From the NCBI GenBank assembly GCA_016859345.1, contig CM029122.1:8697575-8761574 (forward strand): a stretch of 64,000 nucleotides of DNA, written 5' to 3'. Source of the stretch: Istiophorus platypterus (Eukaryota; Chordata; Actinopteri; Istiophoriformes; Istiophoridae). Of this stretch, positions 46,601 to 57,863 are shown one piece after another. The notes under the pieces were generated by a model. That model saw only the letters and a list, made by a program, of their open reading frames with translations. It was not told the DNA's origin and searched no databases. The translations under genes were made by a program, and so were the position numbers. The number at the start of each line of letters is the position of its first letter. The first letter of the stretch is position 1.

Positions 46601-47662
46601 GTTGCTGTGGAGTTTATAACTACACCAGCTGGTTTGCCAGTGTGTATTACCCATCTAATGGCATTCCCGCAAGCTGCTGCTTCAACTCCTCTGACTGCAA
46701 CCCAGAAGACCTCCGCAATGCAACCGTAGCCCCGAACAAGGTCTACCACCAGGTCAGTGTGCTATTGTACTCTCATGCTTCTGCTGTGTAAGTACTGCAT
46801 GAAGCCTATAAATCACCAGATGTCTGTATTTACATCTGACAGGTCCTCATACACTTTTTCAAACCGTCTCCCTCCTCCACACACTAACAAATGTCTCAGA
46901 TACTCTCCCAGATATCCATCTTGCCCCTAATTTGCACATATAACATGTCCCTGTACCCTTTGCGAACTAACCTCCCCCCTGTGTTGCAGGGCTGCTATGA
47001 GCTGGTCACTTCATTCATGGAAACCAACATGGCCATTATTGCAGGAGTGACGTTTGGGATCGCCTTCTCACAGGTGAGGATTGAAGGACGATGATGTTTT
47101 GCAGGTGATGCTGTGTGAAAAAGTGCTTAAAAATGGAGACACAATTACTGAAGAAAGGCAAGATGTTTCTCAAAGAGATCTGCAGACGCAGCTTTTTTTT
47201 TTTTTTTTTACATTTTAAGCTGCCAGCTTTGATTTGATAAAACGTCTAATGGATTTCTCTCCAGGAAAAATGCATTAAATGGGAACCAATTGACTTTACA
47301 AGGAACAGGCAACTTTATCCCCCCTTCTCTTGTTTGAAATATAGCTTTATTTTACATTGACACTATGTACAACTTGTGTTATCTGTATTATACTGATCTG
47401 AAAAACATTTTTGCAGCAATGCTACATGTTGGAGAAAAGAAGCTGCTTGCAGCACTGTCCTTTTTACAACAGGACAGAATAGACTTTACAGGACATTACG
47501 ACCTCAATTTAAATAAATCAAATAGTCAGTTGCAAATGTTTTTAACTGCAAGAGTGAAATAAACCAAAGCCCCTTTTCTCTCTTATCTTTCAGCTGATTG
47601 GCATGTTGCTGGCCTGCTGCCTGTCCAGGATCATCACAGCCAATCAGTATGAGATGGTCTAG
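37803..47662 (+). CDS. tspan7: Tetraspanin-7
   Basis: Four-pass membrane organiser; mammalian TSPAN7 (TM4SF2, A15) regulates dendritic spines and AMPA receptor traffic through PICK1, and loss causes X-linked intellectual disability. Coding exons: 37803-37868, 45049-45237, 45584-45658, 45765-45860, 46597-46752, 46990-47073, 47594-47662, all in phase 0, 244 codons. The protein starts METKPVITCLKTLL, which equals human TSPAN7 from Met6, and ends LLACCLSRIITANQYEMV like human. Transmembrane segments lie at about 11-35, 59-79, 86-107 and 205-233. The large loop has CCG (145-147), SCC (168-170), Cys176 and Cys196, the six-cysteine pattern. N-glycosylation sequons stand at Asn49, 150, 172 and 183. 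Intron 1 is 7.2 kb. A further intron follows the stop codon. Confidence 0.97.
38385..38925 (+). mobile_element. 'AAGTACTT' repeat family, complete short copy, + orientation
   Basis: Head at about 38390 (TTCAAGTACTGTACTTGTG, GGAGTATTTCCACTTTATG), an (AT)n array in the middle (38655-38758), then GGCCATTCTGC, ATTCTGAATGCAGGACTTTA, and a tail of the type 'actcaagtaaatgatccgattactacttcc'. It is the same order as the copies at 57.7 and 60.9 kb. No coding capacity, so a non-autonomous element. Confidence 0.65.
38655..38758. repeat. (AT)n microsatellite
   Basis: About 100 bp of AT dinucleotides inside the repeat copy at 38385-38925. Confidence 0.96.
38930..39432 (-). mobile_element. 'AAGTACTT' repeat family, second copy, - orientation
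   Basis: Read on the minus strand it runs from the head near 39432 (CATTGGTGGAAAGCACATTT, TGAGGTACTGGTACTTGAG) to the tail near 38935. It lies tail to tail with the + copy at 38385-38925, forming an inverted pair of about 1 kb. Confidence 0.6.
41865..42130 (+). mobile_element. 'attaatcgatt' repeat family, copy 2
   Basis: Shares with the 9.7-kb copy the sequence order 'gtgtttgctggtccaagtttctc', a 'gtttt..cggtgattggacaa' block, 'gatgcatttttcac' and a terminal run of AATGAAAATAATCAGTAGTTA. Boundaries approximate. Confidence 0.55.
42400..42700 (+). mobile_element. Interspersed repeat shared with 47.85-48.07 kb
   Basis: Contains TTTTGGTTTTATGGCCCCTC, 'gcgactagatgttgaacacagtggagc', 'gagccagg.tttcc.tcagga', and 'ttggtggagaccaaagatgg' then 'agctaaaa'. 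The same words in the same order occur in tspan7 intron 7 (the 3'UTR intron). A fish interspersed repeat, family not named. Confidence 0.55.
43360..43790 (+). mobile_element. 'attaatcgatt' repeat family, copy 3, with microsatellite insert
   Basis: Begins with ATTGATTAATCAATTATTGG and AAGCAAAATTGCCAAAAATG and resumes after a compound microsatellite with 'gaccatttgaaataataataaatta'. The microsatellite therefore lies inside the repeat. Confidence 0.5.
43618..43719. repeat. Compound microsatellite C(n)-(CA)n-(CAC)n
   Basis: A run of about 15 C, then CA dinucleotides with a short AT interruption, then CAC trinucleotides, all seen directly. Confidence 0.95.
46347..46426. repeat. 16-bp tandem repeat, five copies, in tspan7 intron
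   Basis: Five head-to-tail copies of GAAGGGGCTTGGGAAT, the third and fifth with one to three changes. It lies in the intron before exon 5 and produces a spurious minus-strand frame rich in Phe, Pro and Ser. Confidence 0.93.
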
Positions 47663-47849
47663 CTGATGTGACGTGGCAGGTGAGTCATTCAAAGGCAGAT
47701 ACACAAGCAACTGCAAACATTAAGGGTTAAAGCTGCTATAGTCAACAGTTTTTATACCAATTAGAAAAATGAAATTATTAAAATGGGAAATGTGTAACTC
47801 ACAGTAATTATCAGAGACTCCACATTTCCATTCATCTCCACGGAGCGTT

Positions 47850-48070
47850 TTAGTGCCTTTCAGCGTCTAGCTTTGGTTTTATGGCCCGTGCGGTTCACTC
47901 CCCCTGCTTCACACCGAGCAGCAGACAGAAGCAGATAGCGACTAGCTGGAAAACATAGATGAGCATTTAGCAGCTAAAGAGACAGATACCTCTCTCAGAA
48001 TTTGGTAGAGAACAAAACAGAGCTAAAAGGAGAGACAGTATTGAGCTGACATGTCTCACAACTCCAAACA
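47850..48070 (+). mobile_element. Interspersed repeat shared with 42.4-42.7 kb
   Basis: Carries GCTTTGGTTTTATGGCCCGT, 'gcgactagctgg..aacatagatgagcatttagcagctaaagag' and 'tggtagagaacaaaacagagctaaaagg', matching the 42.4-kb repeat in order and strand. Confidence 0.55.
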
Positions 48071-50953
48071 CATACAAACGTTAATTCGTTCGTTAACATT
48101 TTCCCTTACAGGATCTTTCAGGGGTTATATTATGTCAGTAATGGGTTTTTGGTTTACGACGCTGTCCCCAAGTGGCCAAACAGTGAATAAATGCAGGTTT
48201 GATTTGTACATGAATAACCCGCCTTTCACTGTGTTTTTATCCTTTTAGGGAGATGAAGAGAAGAAGCAACAAGGAGCCTTGACACTTGACGAGTAAATTC
48301 CCAAAACACATCACAACGTCTGAATTGGAATTTACCTCCCTCCGTCTCTCTGCCTGTGATCTTAATGTAATATCTTAATGTATCTTATTGTAAAGCACCA
48401 TTCCTTGACTCACTGCTGTTGCATCAAAGCTTTCTATACTACACATCACACCACCGCTTGATGTAGAAGTTGCTCATTGACACATATCTCGGATCAGTAC
48501 AGCCTACAACAAGCGGGTAGACCAGAGTTGTCTGAGTTGACAGCGGTGTTGGTCTCAGATAGGTGAGCGGGTGCAACTTGGCTTCTCAGTTGGATGCAGC
48601 ATGCTCCACCGATCGTCATCAGAAGACCACTGCACATCTTTGTACAGAATGACATTACTGAAGCTTGAAAGTAATACTTTAATAGATAGGTTTAGTTTTG
48701 CATTTGACTTTGCTATTGCTCACCATTGTATATTTCTATGGTTGTGACATTTTGTGAACTGATTACGTGTACTGATGATTATACCTTAAATTTATATGAA
48801 AAAGGGAACTGACAAAGGGAAGAATAGGGAGAGTTGTTAGAGAGTATTTTTAGCTCTTGACGAGTATAATATTTTTTGACCTGAATATTTAATTTAACTT
48901 AAAGGCAGATTATGAGGTAAGTTACACGTTAAAATTGTAATTCAGCATCAGTTAAAGCTTTAGCCTGGAACAAAAGCATAAGAGCACAGATACCAAATAT
49001 TTGCTTTAACACCCATAAAGTAACTTCAAATAACACTCAATTTTACCTGAGTTTACAGCTTCTTAGTACACTTTACGGGATACTTAATGTCAGGTTAAAT
49101 GAGTTTTGAGGGAGGAGAGAAATATATTAATCGAGCAAACAAACAAATGAGGTCACTTGCTGAACAAAACTGTCACACCGTAGACTGAGGGCTCTTTCAC
49201 ACCAGACAGAGACAAAACTGTCAGTTAAGAATCATGTTAGTTAGGTCACTAACAGGACGACAACTTCACGCAGTAGCAGTTCATCCAAAAGATGGATGTG
49301 TGCCATCAACTCCCGTCTCGTAACTGTCTCCAAACTACTCCAATCTTGTGAACTGTTTTTTACTATGACGGAGAGGGAGGCTGAATAAAAGCAGATGGTG
49401 AAATTCAGCTAATTTGATACAATAGACCCTTTGCATGGCAAACACTTTTCACTTGTCAACATAGAAAAGGTGTGGGTGTAAATAACAACATTAAAAATGG
49501 CTCCATTACTTCACGCGGCCCGCTAAGCCACGGCGACGAGTGAGCAGCCATCGTTAATGTTTTTAATTCCACCTGCGCCTTTTCTCCTGCTTTGACAAGT
49601 GAAAGTAAGTGCCATTAAAATGATCTACAGCTTCCTCTATTTCGGACTCTCCGGCTCTTTGCCCCCTAAAAGAGCAGCCCTCAGCTGTCGGGATGGCTTC
49701 CTGTCGGTCATAGTCATAGTTCACACGAGGCGTCGCCTGAGCACATCCGAAGCTAAAACTGTTTCTACCTGTTCTAAGCGACAACAGAACGGAGGTGGAT
49801 CGGAAAAGCCTGAGAGGGGGGAGAGGGGGAAAGACATTATAGGATGGGGTATAAGGGAGCAGTCTCTCCTCAGAGGCATTTATAATTTTTCACCCAGTCG
49901 CCGTGATTGACGGTTAGGTTTAAATCCTGTAAACTTTCACACCTCCACACACCGATCTCTGCGTGATGCGTGGGCATAAATGTCAGACTGTCTGTTTTTG
50001 GAAGCTATGAAAATCGTCAGACAGAGCTCCTCCTAAATTCCAACGTCGGAAAGATAAGTGCAACAGGAGGGAGTTTGGGATTCTGCGCAACGATCCAACA
50101 AGCTCTTCATTTGAAGCATACTGACACCTTAGTAGTGTTTTAGCGCTCACCTTTCTGATTTATATAAAAGTAATTGACTAAATTCCAAAATGTTTTGGAA
50201 TTAGCTTTAAAGAGCAACTTAACAGCTGAATTTTTTTTTAATTTAATGCTGACCTCTAGTGGTTGAAATTGTCACCTTCGCTGCGGTGATGTGGTAGTGT
50301 ACCAGACATCGCTGTCGGTCGGGTGTGGCTAAAGGCGAAACCAACCGAGGAAGCTGAGATTTGTATCCAAAAGAGGTCAGCGAAGAACAACACACATCAG
50401 CCTTGCTAGGGTCATATCAGATCATTAGGGTCATGAAATGTTTCTGCTAATGGAGAGCAATGGCAGCTGTCTGCTCCAATGAGAGAAGTTGACGTTAGAG
50501 AAATGTGGGGACTCCCACAATGTTCACCTAGTATTTACGGTAATCTGTGTAGTGCAGCGACATGCCTCCATCATCATCACCATCATCTGTAGATATGTAC
50601 TGCAAATGTAATTTATATGATGTAATGTTTCTCATTCTAATATGCTAATGTATCAACGTCGTGTCAGAGTTTTGATTCTGCACTTTGTGCCGTTAAACCT
50701 GTATTTGTTTCATAGTTTATAGGAAACTCGCACTGAAAAACAAATTCGTGGCCAGTGTTTCGTTGACAGTAACGTGCAACATGTAGCTGTTTCAGATTAG
50801 CCGTGTGTTTATCATGATTTGGTTGGCGTTGAGTTTATGATTCACCAAGTGATTTTCTATCTCTCTTTCAGTATGTGGGTGCGGGTACGTGATTGTTGTG
50901 TCCTTGATTTAATATCCCTGTAACCTTCTCACATGCAGTTTCCTTGCATAACA

Positions 50954-50958
<5 letters not shown>

Positions 50959-51026
<68 letters not shown>
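50959..51026. repeat. (GT)n(GA)n microsatellite
   Basis: About 52 bp of GT followed by GA dinucleotides in the presumed tspan7 3'UTR. Confidence 0.96.
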
Positions 51027-52004
51027 TGTCTTGATTTTGTGGCTCCTGTTGTGTTCAACTTTGGTCAGTATTTGGTTGTGGCTTTTTAAAAAAAAGTACC
51101 TTATTGCTTTTAAAACTGTAAATTTATTTAGTGAATGTACTGTTTTTTCCAGCACTCTGAAACTGATTTTCCTCCCTTAAGCCTATATTGTCCTGTAAAT
51201 ACTAAATTGTAATACCATCCGGCGTACACATGGGGTCACCAGACACTCAGAAGAATCGCACCGTGCTGTCTACTACTGACTAAGTCACCATCAGTGGTCT
51301 TATTATCAATAAATATACAGATAACAATTGTGTTTGGCCTTTTCTCATTTCTGCCCCAATGGAGACTTCCCTGCATATCATGGAAAATAGAGTCAAACAT
51401 CTTTCATGTCGCATGTATTTACCAAAACGTTCAGGAGGCTTCAACATGACAACAAGACGTCATTTGGGCTGGTTCCACACTTAGTTCATGTTTATAGCCT
51501 CGGGAACGGTGCTAGAAGAGGTCAAGCTAAATCAGGCTAAAGGTTAAGGCGAGTCTCCTGGTTCACCTTGTGCGGCTGCTTTAACTCATTTGCCCTGCGT
51601 TTCTTGACCATCCCTTCTCGGCCAGAAAAGAGAAAGACGCCATATATACATAGCTTAGATGTACTTAGGACAACTGACACAAACTGACACCTACGTTCAA
51701 GTACAACTTGGCTGTGAACGACAAAGGAAGCGACTCACGAAGACAGAATCTTGTTCCCATAAAGGAGTTTACATACCTTTACCGAAAATTGGCTGAGATT
51801 AAACAGTGGTTTAATCTCTTAATGTCAATATATGGGGTAACGGATGAATCCAGACTATGAGAAACTTGATGAACATGTATTTGAAACCGTTCCCACCTGT
51901 GTGAGAACTTTCCAATAGTCTGTGTGTGCTATAGTGAATTTAGACCAATTGCAACTTTTAATTAGGAGCCAAAAAGTGAATAAGGGTTAACTGTGGAAGG
52001 GAAG

Positions 52005-52031
52005 AGAGAAAGAAAGAAAGAAAGAAAGAAA

Positions 52032-52095
<64 letters not shown>

Positions 52096-52096
52096 A
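52005..52096. repeat. (GAAA)n microsatellite
   Basis: About 90 bp of GAAA tetranucleotides, purine-only on the + strand, at the left edge of the GC-rich island. Confidence 0.97.
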
Positions 52097-52619
52097 CAAT
52101 GTGTTGCCAAATGATGGAGAGAAGTCCCCTCGGCCACCTGGTCGTGGGCTCAGCTCCGCTCACGCCACATGGCCTCGGCGCGGACCTCATTTACAACAGA
52201 AACACAAAGGAAACTTCAGCGCTGTCGAGCACAGAACAGACGACGCCCGAGGGGCCGAGCTGAGTGAGCGACCGCATCCCGAGATCGGTCAACCCAGACG
52301 AACCTCGGCAACCCGGGGGGGGGGGGACGCGGACCGCCCCTCCCCTCCTCCGTCCGACAACCGGGGGCGAGACACCGCAGCGCCCCGCAACGCACGCGGG
52401 AGGGGAAACAAACCGTGCCTCCGCCGGTGCGGGGCTGTCCCGACGAGCACGCATTTCGCGTTCACGCAGCGGCTCTTCGCTCGACAAAACACGCCCCGAG
52501 TACCGTCCTCCACCGCATGATGGCGCTTGGGCACCGGCGGAAAACGGAGCCTCGGCGAGAGGAGGAGGAAAAAAAAAAAAAAAAAAAGGGAGGAGAAGCC
52601 GCCGCGTGTGTGGGAGACA

Positions 52620-52793
52620 GAGCACCACGCGCGCACACACATACACACCCAGTCACGCACACACATTCTCTCTCTCTAGCACGCACGCACACACACACAC
52701 ACATTCTCTGCTCTGACACACATACACACACACGCACACACATTTTCTCGCTCTCTCACACACACACATTCTCTCTCTCTCGCTCACACACGC

Positions 52794-52829
<36 letters not shown>

Positions 52830-52945
52830 GCACGCACATACACACAGAGACACGCGCACACACATACACACACACAGAGACACACATACGCACACACACA
52901 GACACACATACGCACACACACAGACACGCTTACGCACACACATCC
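52620..52945. repeat. CA/CT-rich microsatellite cluster
   Basis: About 325 bp of interrupted CA dinucleotides with ACGC, ATAC and CTCT variants, within the orphan island. Confidence 0.93.
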
Positions 52946-53217
52946 TCCGTCTTTCTCCATCCGACTCTCCTCCTGCGCTGCCGCCGTGGACTGCATCCGA
53001 AACAAGGCCGGAAAAAGCGGCGCGAAGACGGGGGGGAGGGGAGGAGGAGGAGGAGGAGGGGAGGAGGGGAGGAGGGGGAGGAGGGCGGAGGCGGCTACAC
53101 GGCGGAGAGCGCGCGTATAACCGGGCTCCCTCCAGCCTCGTTACGCAAATTAGCGGCAGAGCGCCGCGGCAGTGGGTCCGCTAATGGAGCGTGCGTGCCG
53201 CTGGCTCCCGGTGCCCT

Positions 53218-53286
53218 GCCCTCCTCCTCCTCCCCCTCCTCCTCCTCCTCCTCCTCCTCCTCCTCCTCCTCCCCCTCCTCCCCCCT
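53218..53286. repeat. (CCT)n microsatellite
   Basis: About 68 bp of CCT trinucleotides; codes Pro, Leu or Ser runs depending on the frame. A mirror-like GGA-rich tract lies 180 bp upstream (about 53030-53090). Confidence 0.95.
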
Positions 53287-53769
53287 CCCGAACACACTCG
53301 GCGGGTTGTAGTCTGGAGGGTAGAGGCCGCCGGGGAAGCGCTGCTCCGCGCTGGCGCGCACACGCACGGACCGGAGCGGCGCGTAGACACGTTCAAGTGC
53401 AGACAAATGATGGAAAAAGGGCTGGTTGCAATCAACCCACGTAAAAAAAAAAATGTTATGGGAAAATTCCTGTTAAATTTACGACTATATAAGGATTACC
53501 AACCCGGCAAAATGGGCACCTGCTCAACGGCCCCGGGTTTATTCCATATCATTTTGGTCTAGTAGATAATGGGATTAATAGAAAATTTTTAGGCAACTTG
53601 CAACATTGAAGGGTAATATAACTGTTTAGCTGATTTAATTGTTTTACTTTATATTGAGGGCAATTGTTGTATAATTTTTCTGTTTATTAAATTTCCTCTA
53701 TTGCCTAGAAAATAAAACACAGAAAACCTCGGGTTCGGTCGTATTTAAAACGCCATAGAGGGACTATAA

Positions 53770-54100
53770 GGCTGCAACAAACAATCATTTTTAGTATCGG
53801 TAATTCTAATTTTCTTTAATAATGAATTGATTGTTTGGTGTGTAAAATGTAAGGAAATGTAAAAAAAGGCCAATCATTATTCCCTAAAGCCCAAGTTAAT
53901 ACAGTATGTCCAGATTTCTCTCTTTGTCTGACCAAAGTTCAAACATAATGAGTTTGCCATCATAGAAAACTGAGAAACTTGTTAATATTCACATTTGAGC
54001 AGCTGAAAGAAGGAAATGTTGGTGTTTTGCTTTAAAAAAAAAGGCTTGTTGCCAAGTACTTCACTGTCAATCAACTAATCATTCAATCAACTAATCATTC
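53770..54100 (-). mobile_element. 'attaatcgatt' repeat family, copy 4 (minus strand)
   Basis: On the + strand it begins GGCTGCAACAAACAATCATT and ends with repeated 'caatcaactaatcatt'. This is the reverse complement of the order seen at 9.7 kb. Non-coding. Confidence 0.5.
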
Positions 54101-57100
54101 CAGCTCAAGAGCAGTGGGGTTCTGGGTGCCTGGGGGAAATAATGAGACTGCCTCGAATGGTAGGGGGTCGACCAATTTCTGCACAGAGGCCCCCCAGGAG
54201 GTTAATCCGGCCATGACTATAACCATGTCTTTTGGAAATGAAAGCCCACAAAGGGAGACTAACCTCAATTCCAATTTGTCATCGTAACCCAAGCTGTGGA
54301 TGTTTCTGGAACAGTAACACTGACCCTCTTCAAACGAACTTGTGCGTGGTGGCTCATCACAAACAGGGCTTTAGTCAGACATTTAGAAGAAGTGAGGTCA
54401 TTTGGTCAAGGCCCCCCAGTCAGCGAAGCACTCCTTAAATGGAGCCTCAAATTTTTTTAATTTGGATTTTTCATTCAACTGTTCCATTATGTTTCCTGTA
54501 AATTTTATTGCCCAACATGAAAGTTATTTCATTTCTGGCAAGTTGAACCACTTAAAAAGAAATCTAGTAAACCAACTACCTCAAAAAAAAGCAAGTAAAT
54601 GTAAATATCATTTTTGAGAAACTGCGTATTTATAAGTTTACTTAGAATATAACTATAATGATTTAATCTTGAACATAAAAATAACAAGCTTGACTTGTTT
54701 CTTTCTACGTCTCAGCAGTTTAAAGAACTACTCCACTGATGTAGCGCTGAATTTCTATAACATTATCAGACTCACAATCAATTTTTCTTTAAAAAGCATT
54801 GATGCAGCAGAACAGGAGATCTTGCCATTTTTGATCAACACTCTCTCCTTTTTTGTTGTCGAAACTATGCGCTTGCTTTACCCACAATCCAACTTGCCCA
54901 CTGCGAGTTCTGTTGCAGATATGGGTGTGTTACAGGCCACAGAGTTCTGGTAATTCTGCATTCAGGTCGTATCGTTTAAACTGTAATTACAAGCAGCAGA
55001 GTGGTAAAAAATACATGACATGTCAACAACCTTTTGATTGAAAATGCACAATCACTGGCAGTTACGTCAAAATAAAATCCAGTATTACACCTGAACAAAT
55101 ACAATTTATTCATTTGATTTTATAGCAGCACACTGTTTGTATCTGGTTACGCTCAGTATTGAGCAGCCATAAATACGTAACACAGCAAAATTAGCTAATT
55201 TAGCCCCCATACTTTTGTCATTTTCAATCTTTTGGTCCTAAGACTCAGCCGAGGCTGACTCAAATGACATCACTTGCGGCGGTAGTCACATGGCTGCCTC
55301 GGGAGCCACAAAAGTCTTTAAGCACAGTAGTAATGTTATTCCCCAAGACCTGTAAACAGATTTTTACGTGTAAAACTGTAGCTCCCCTTTAAGTAGACCA
55401 AGTCAGTTTGACTCAACATGCATTTTTCACTGATGGGTTTTGACATAAATCAAGATATTATGTCACCGTAGGAAAAGCACAGCTGTAAATGATAAAATGA
55501 ATAATGGTTTAAATACCATTTAGTTGATTCAGTTTCAGGGTCCTGGTGCTGTTCATGCTGGCTCACTGAAACACTGTCATTGGCTCATTGGGATACTTGA
55601 GTAGGACGGAGTCATCACGGATGTTCTTAGTAACACTAGCGCTTTGACGCTATGTCTTGAACATTCCGGTTCGCTCAGTGGAATTTGGGAAAGTGTCTGA
55701 CGAAAATGTGAGTCAACTTAACTAAGGTTGAATAATTAATTTAAAGTTTGGTTTTTTTTCGTGAGTTTTGAAAACGCAAAACCAACCAAAGTTAGCGGTA
55801 ACTGAGAAAACAAGTTTAGTATTGTTCAGTTAGGCAGACTTCCAGTGCAGACAGATTTCCTTCCCATTTACGTTCCCACAGTTTGAGGAGTCGAGTCTTC
55901 ATTTGACTTGAAAAACTTTGCGGCTGCAGCTGCTCCTGTTGGAGCCACTTTGTTCTAGAGCTGCTACAAAGACAATAAGTCAGTCTGCTTCCAGTGAGCT
56001 TGTTAAATTATAAGTGTGCAGAGGTTGGAACTGAATTCAATACCAATGTTCTTTGTGGTTTGCATTGTGTTCATTATTATAAAGAGAAACAATCATGACT
56101 TCTCCTTCTTCTATGTATAAAAAGACACACAGCAACTTTCCATCAGTCTGTGTTCTTTAAACTATAAAAAGCGTTTTAAGGCAAAAGATTTTAAATCATA
56201 TAGGCTTGTGTTTAGAAGTTCTGAAGTGGTCTTACAATAAAAACTTGAAGGTTGAATTAACTTAAAAGTTAATAAAAGTTATATATACATTAAGTTAACT
56301 ATAAAAAACAAGCTGAATCCACTAAAATGCATGAATGAAGGGATTCAAGTACTTTAAGCGTTAACAAAATGGAATATGAACACTGAAATGGAGATTCCTT
56401 GGATTATCTATTAATTTATTTTGTTGGCTTTGCAGTACACAAATTTAAATATACTGAATACAAAAAGTAGCGGAACCATCCAGTTCAATATATAGTTCCT
56501 CAACTGCAGAATGTGAACTCCGCTGGGGTCGCTAAATCTCCAAAATTCCCCAAAGACCTCACCTCAGGATCCTCAACAACATCTCAAGTCATCTAATATT
56601 ATCCAATTGCCATTTTTTACGTTTTTGTTTAAAGGGGAATTCCTGGGTTTGAAGACACAGATTTGTACCATTATATATATACATGCAGTCCTATTGATGT
56701 GCTACACCGAAAGCCGTTCTTCATAAGAATAATTCGTGTTAGTGAAGATTACCAGCCTCAAATCATAACATTAAGTGGCTCAGTATGGAAGGAATGTGCT
56801 TTTAATTGGCAGTTTAACTGGGTTAAAAAAAATCCTGTTAAATCTACGATTTTCAAAAAACTTGCCGAGGGAGCACTTAAGCTTCCTCTCGTTCAACGCA
56901 CGCACACTCACACACATACACACGCAGAGCCTCTCTCTTTTGAGTCCACCGCGATACCTCATTTATTTCCTTATAAAGTAACACGGCGGAACCGTCCCAC
57001 TCCACCCGCTTGTTTGTGGTATGAGCTGTTGTCGTTGTTGTCCTCGCCGCTGCTGTTGTTCTAATTGCAGCTGCTGCTTTCGCCTCCGGCTCCCCTGCTG

Positions 57101-57390
57101 ATCTCAGACACCCCTGCCTCACACTTTTCAGTAACATGCAGTTGTGATGACAAGTACTAGAGTTCCCTCTCAAGCCTCCTGTTCCTATAGCACAGCAACC
57201 CCAACCCTCCCCCCCGCCTCCCCCTCTGCGCCCCCACGCCCCCCTCCCCGCTCTCACTCTTTGAAGCCTTGCGGGATGATGATGACACCCGCCGTAATCG
57301 GCGGATGCTCGGCTCCTGACATGACACACAATCGAGAAAACCCCTCTGAACTGATCCAGGTTTCATTGTTGCATTCAAGCGCAGTGCGTC
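54100..57390. other. Intergenic DNA between tspan7 and mid1ip1
   Basis: AT-rich to about 56.6 kb with no recognisable gene; then a more GC-rich stretch (56.9-57.4 kb) with short CA and C-rich runs. Open frames of up to 154 codons lack family resemblance. Confidence 0.5.
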
Positions 57391-57399
57391 CTCTGACAA

Positions 57400-57540
57400 G
57401 CGGAAAGGCCTTTCACGGGAGAATAAGAAGGAAGTCAGCGAGGTGGGGCCTTGATTGACAGCCCTGTTGAGAAAGCAAAGCCAGCTCCTTGCTCCTATCT
57501 GATCTCTGCTCAGCGGCGGAGCACATTTGCTCTGCTGACC
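57400..57540. promoter_or_regulatory. Candidate enhancer with a PBX/MEIS-type site
   Basis: Non-repetitive, balanced composition. TGATTGACAG at 57452-57461 is the composite site bound by PBX with MEIS/PREP homeodomain proteins. Whether the block is conserved cannot be told from one sequence. Confidence 0.3.
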
Positions 57541-57541
57541 T

Positions 57542-57568
57542 GCTTTTTTTTTTTTTTTTTTTTTTTTC
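57542..57568. repeat. Poly(T) run
   Basis: About 26 consecutive T. Confidence 0.95.
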
Positions 57569-57863
57569 CAGATGGATCTGGAATCGGTTAATCTTCTGAG
57601 GGGGTTATAAGATGAGTCCATTTGTGTTTGTGTAGCTTTGCTTCCAAGGCAGATTTAGGATTGAGGCGATGTGGTTGGAGTGGGACAGGGACCAGGCTTC
57701 AGGCGATAATGATTAGTGAGTTAGTACATTTTCTCAAATACGAGACTTGAGAATAATTTTCGGGTACAGTTTGTTCTACCTTATACTTCTAATCTACTAA
57801 ATTTCAGCTTAAAATAATGTACATGCTACATTTATTTGGTGGCAATACTTACTAGTTACTTCG

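Larger units (their letters stand above)
47663..51330 (+). other. tspan7 3'UTR with an intron, poly(A) signal at 51308
   Basis: The last coding exon runs on to 47679, where GTGAGT forms a strong donor; a pyrimidine-rich acceptor ends at 48248 (CCTTTTAG). The rest of the 3'UTR would run from 48249 to the AATAAA at 51308-51313, which is followed by GT-rich DNA. It includes a (GT)n(GA)n array at 50959-51026. No coding frames of note. Confidence 0.6.
52100..53420. promoter_or_regulatory. Orphan CpG-rich island between tspan7 and mid1ip1
   Basis: A 1.3-kb block with dense CpG, G-runs (about 52315-52325), poly(A) (about 52569-52588), a long CA/CT-rich stretch, GGA and CCT arrays. It looks like a vertebrate CpG-island promoter invaded by microsatellites. 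No conserved protein is readable; the open frames of up to 298 codons are translations of the simple repeats. It could start a non-coding transcript or be a distal regulatory element. Confidence 0.45.

Noticed and set aside
46297..46749. 150-codon minus-strand frame opposite tspan7 exon 5
   Set aside because: Its repeated part is the 16-bp tandem and the rest is antisense to a real exon.
52415..53311. 298-codon open frame and overlapping frames in the orphan island
   Set aside because: They are translations of CA, CT, GGA and CCT repeats (Thr-His, Gly-Arg, Ser runs) with no conserved domain.
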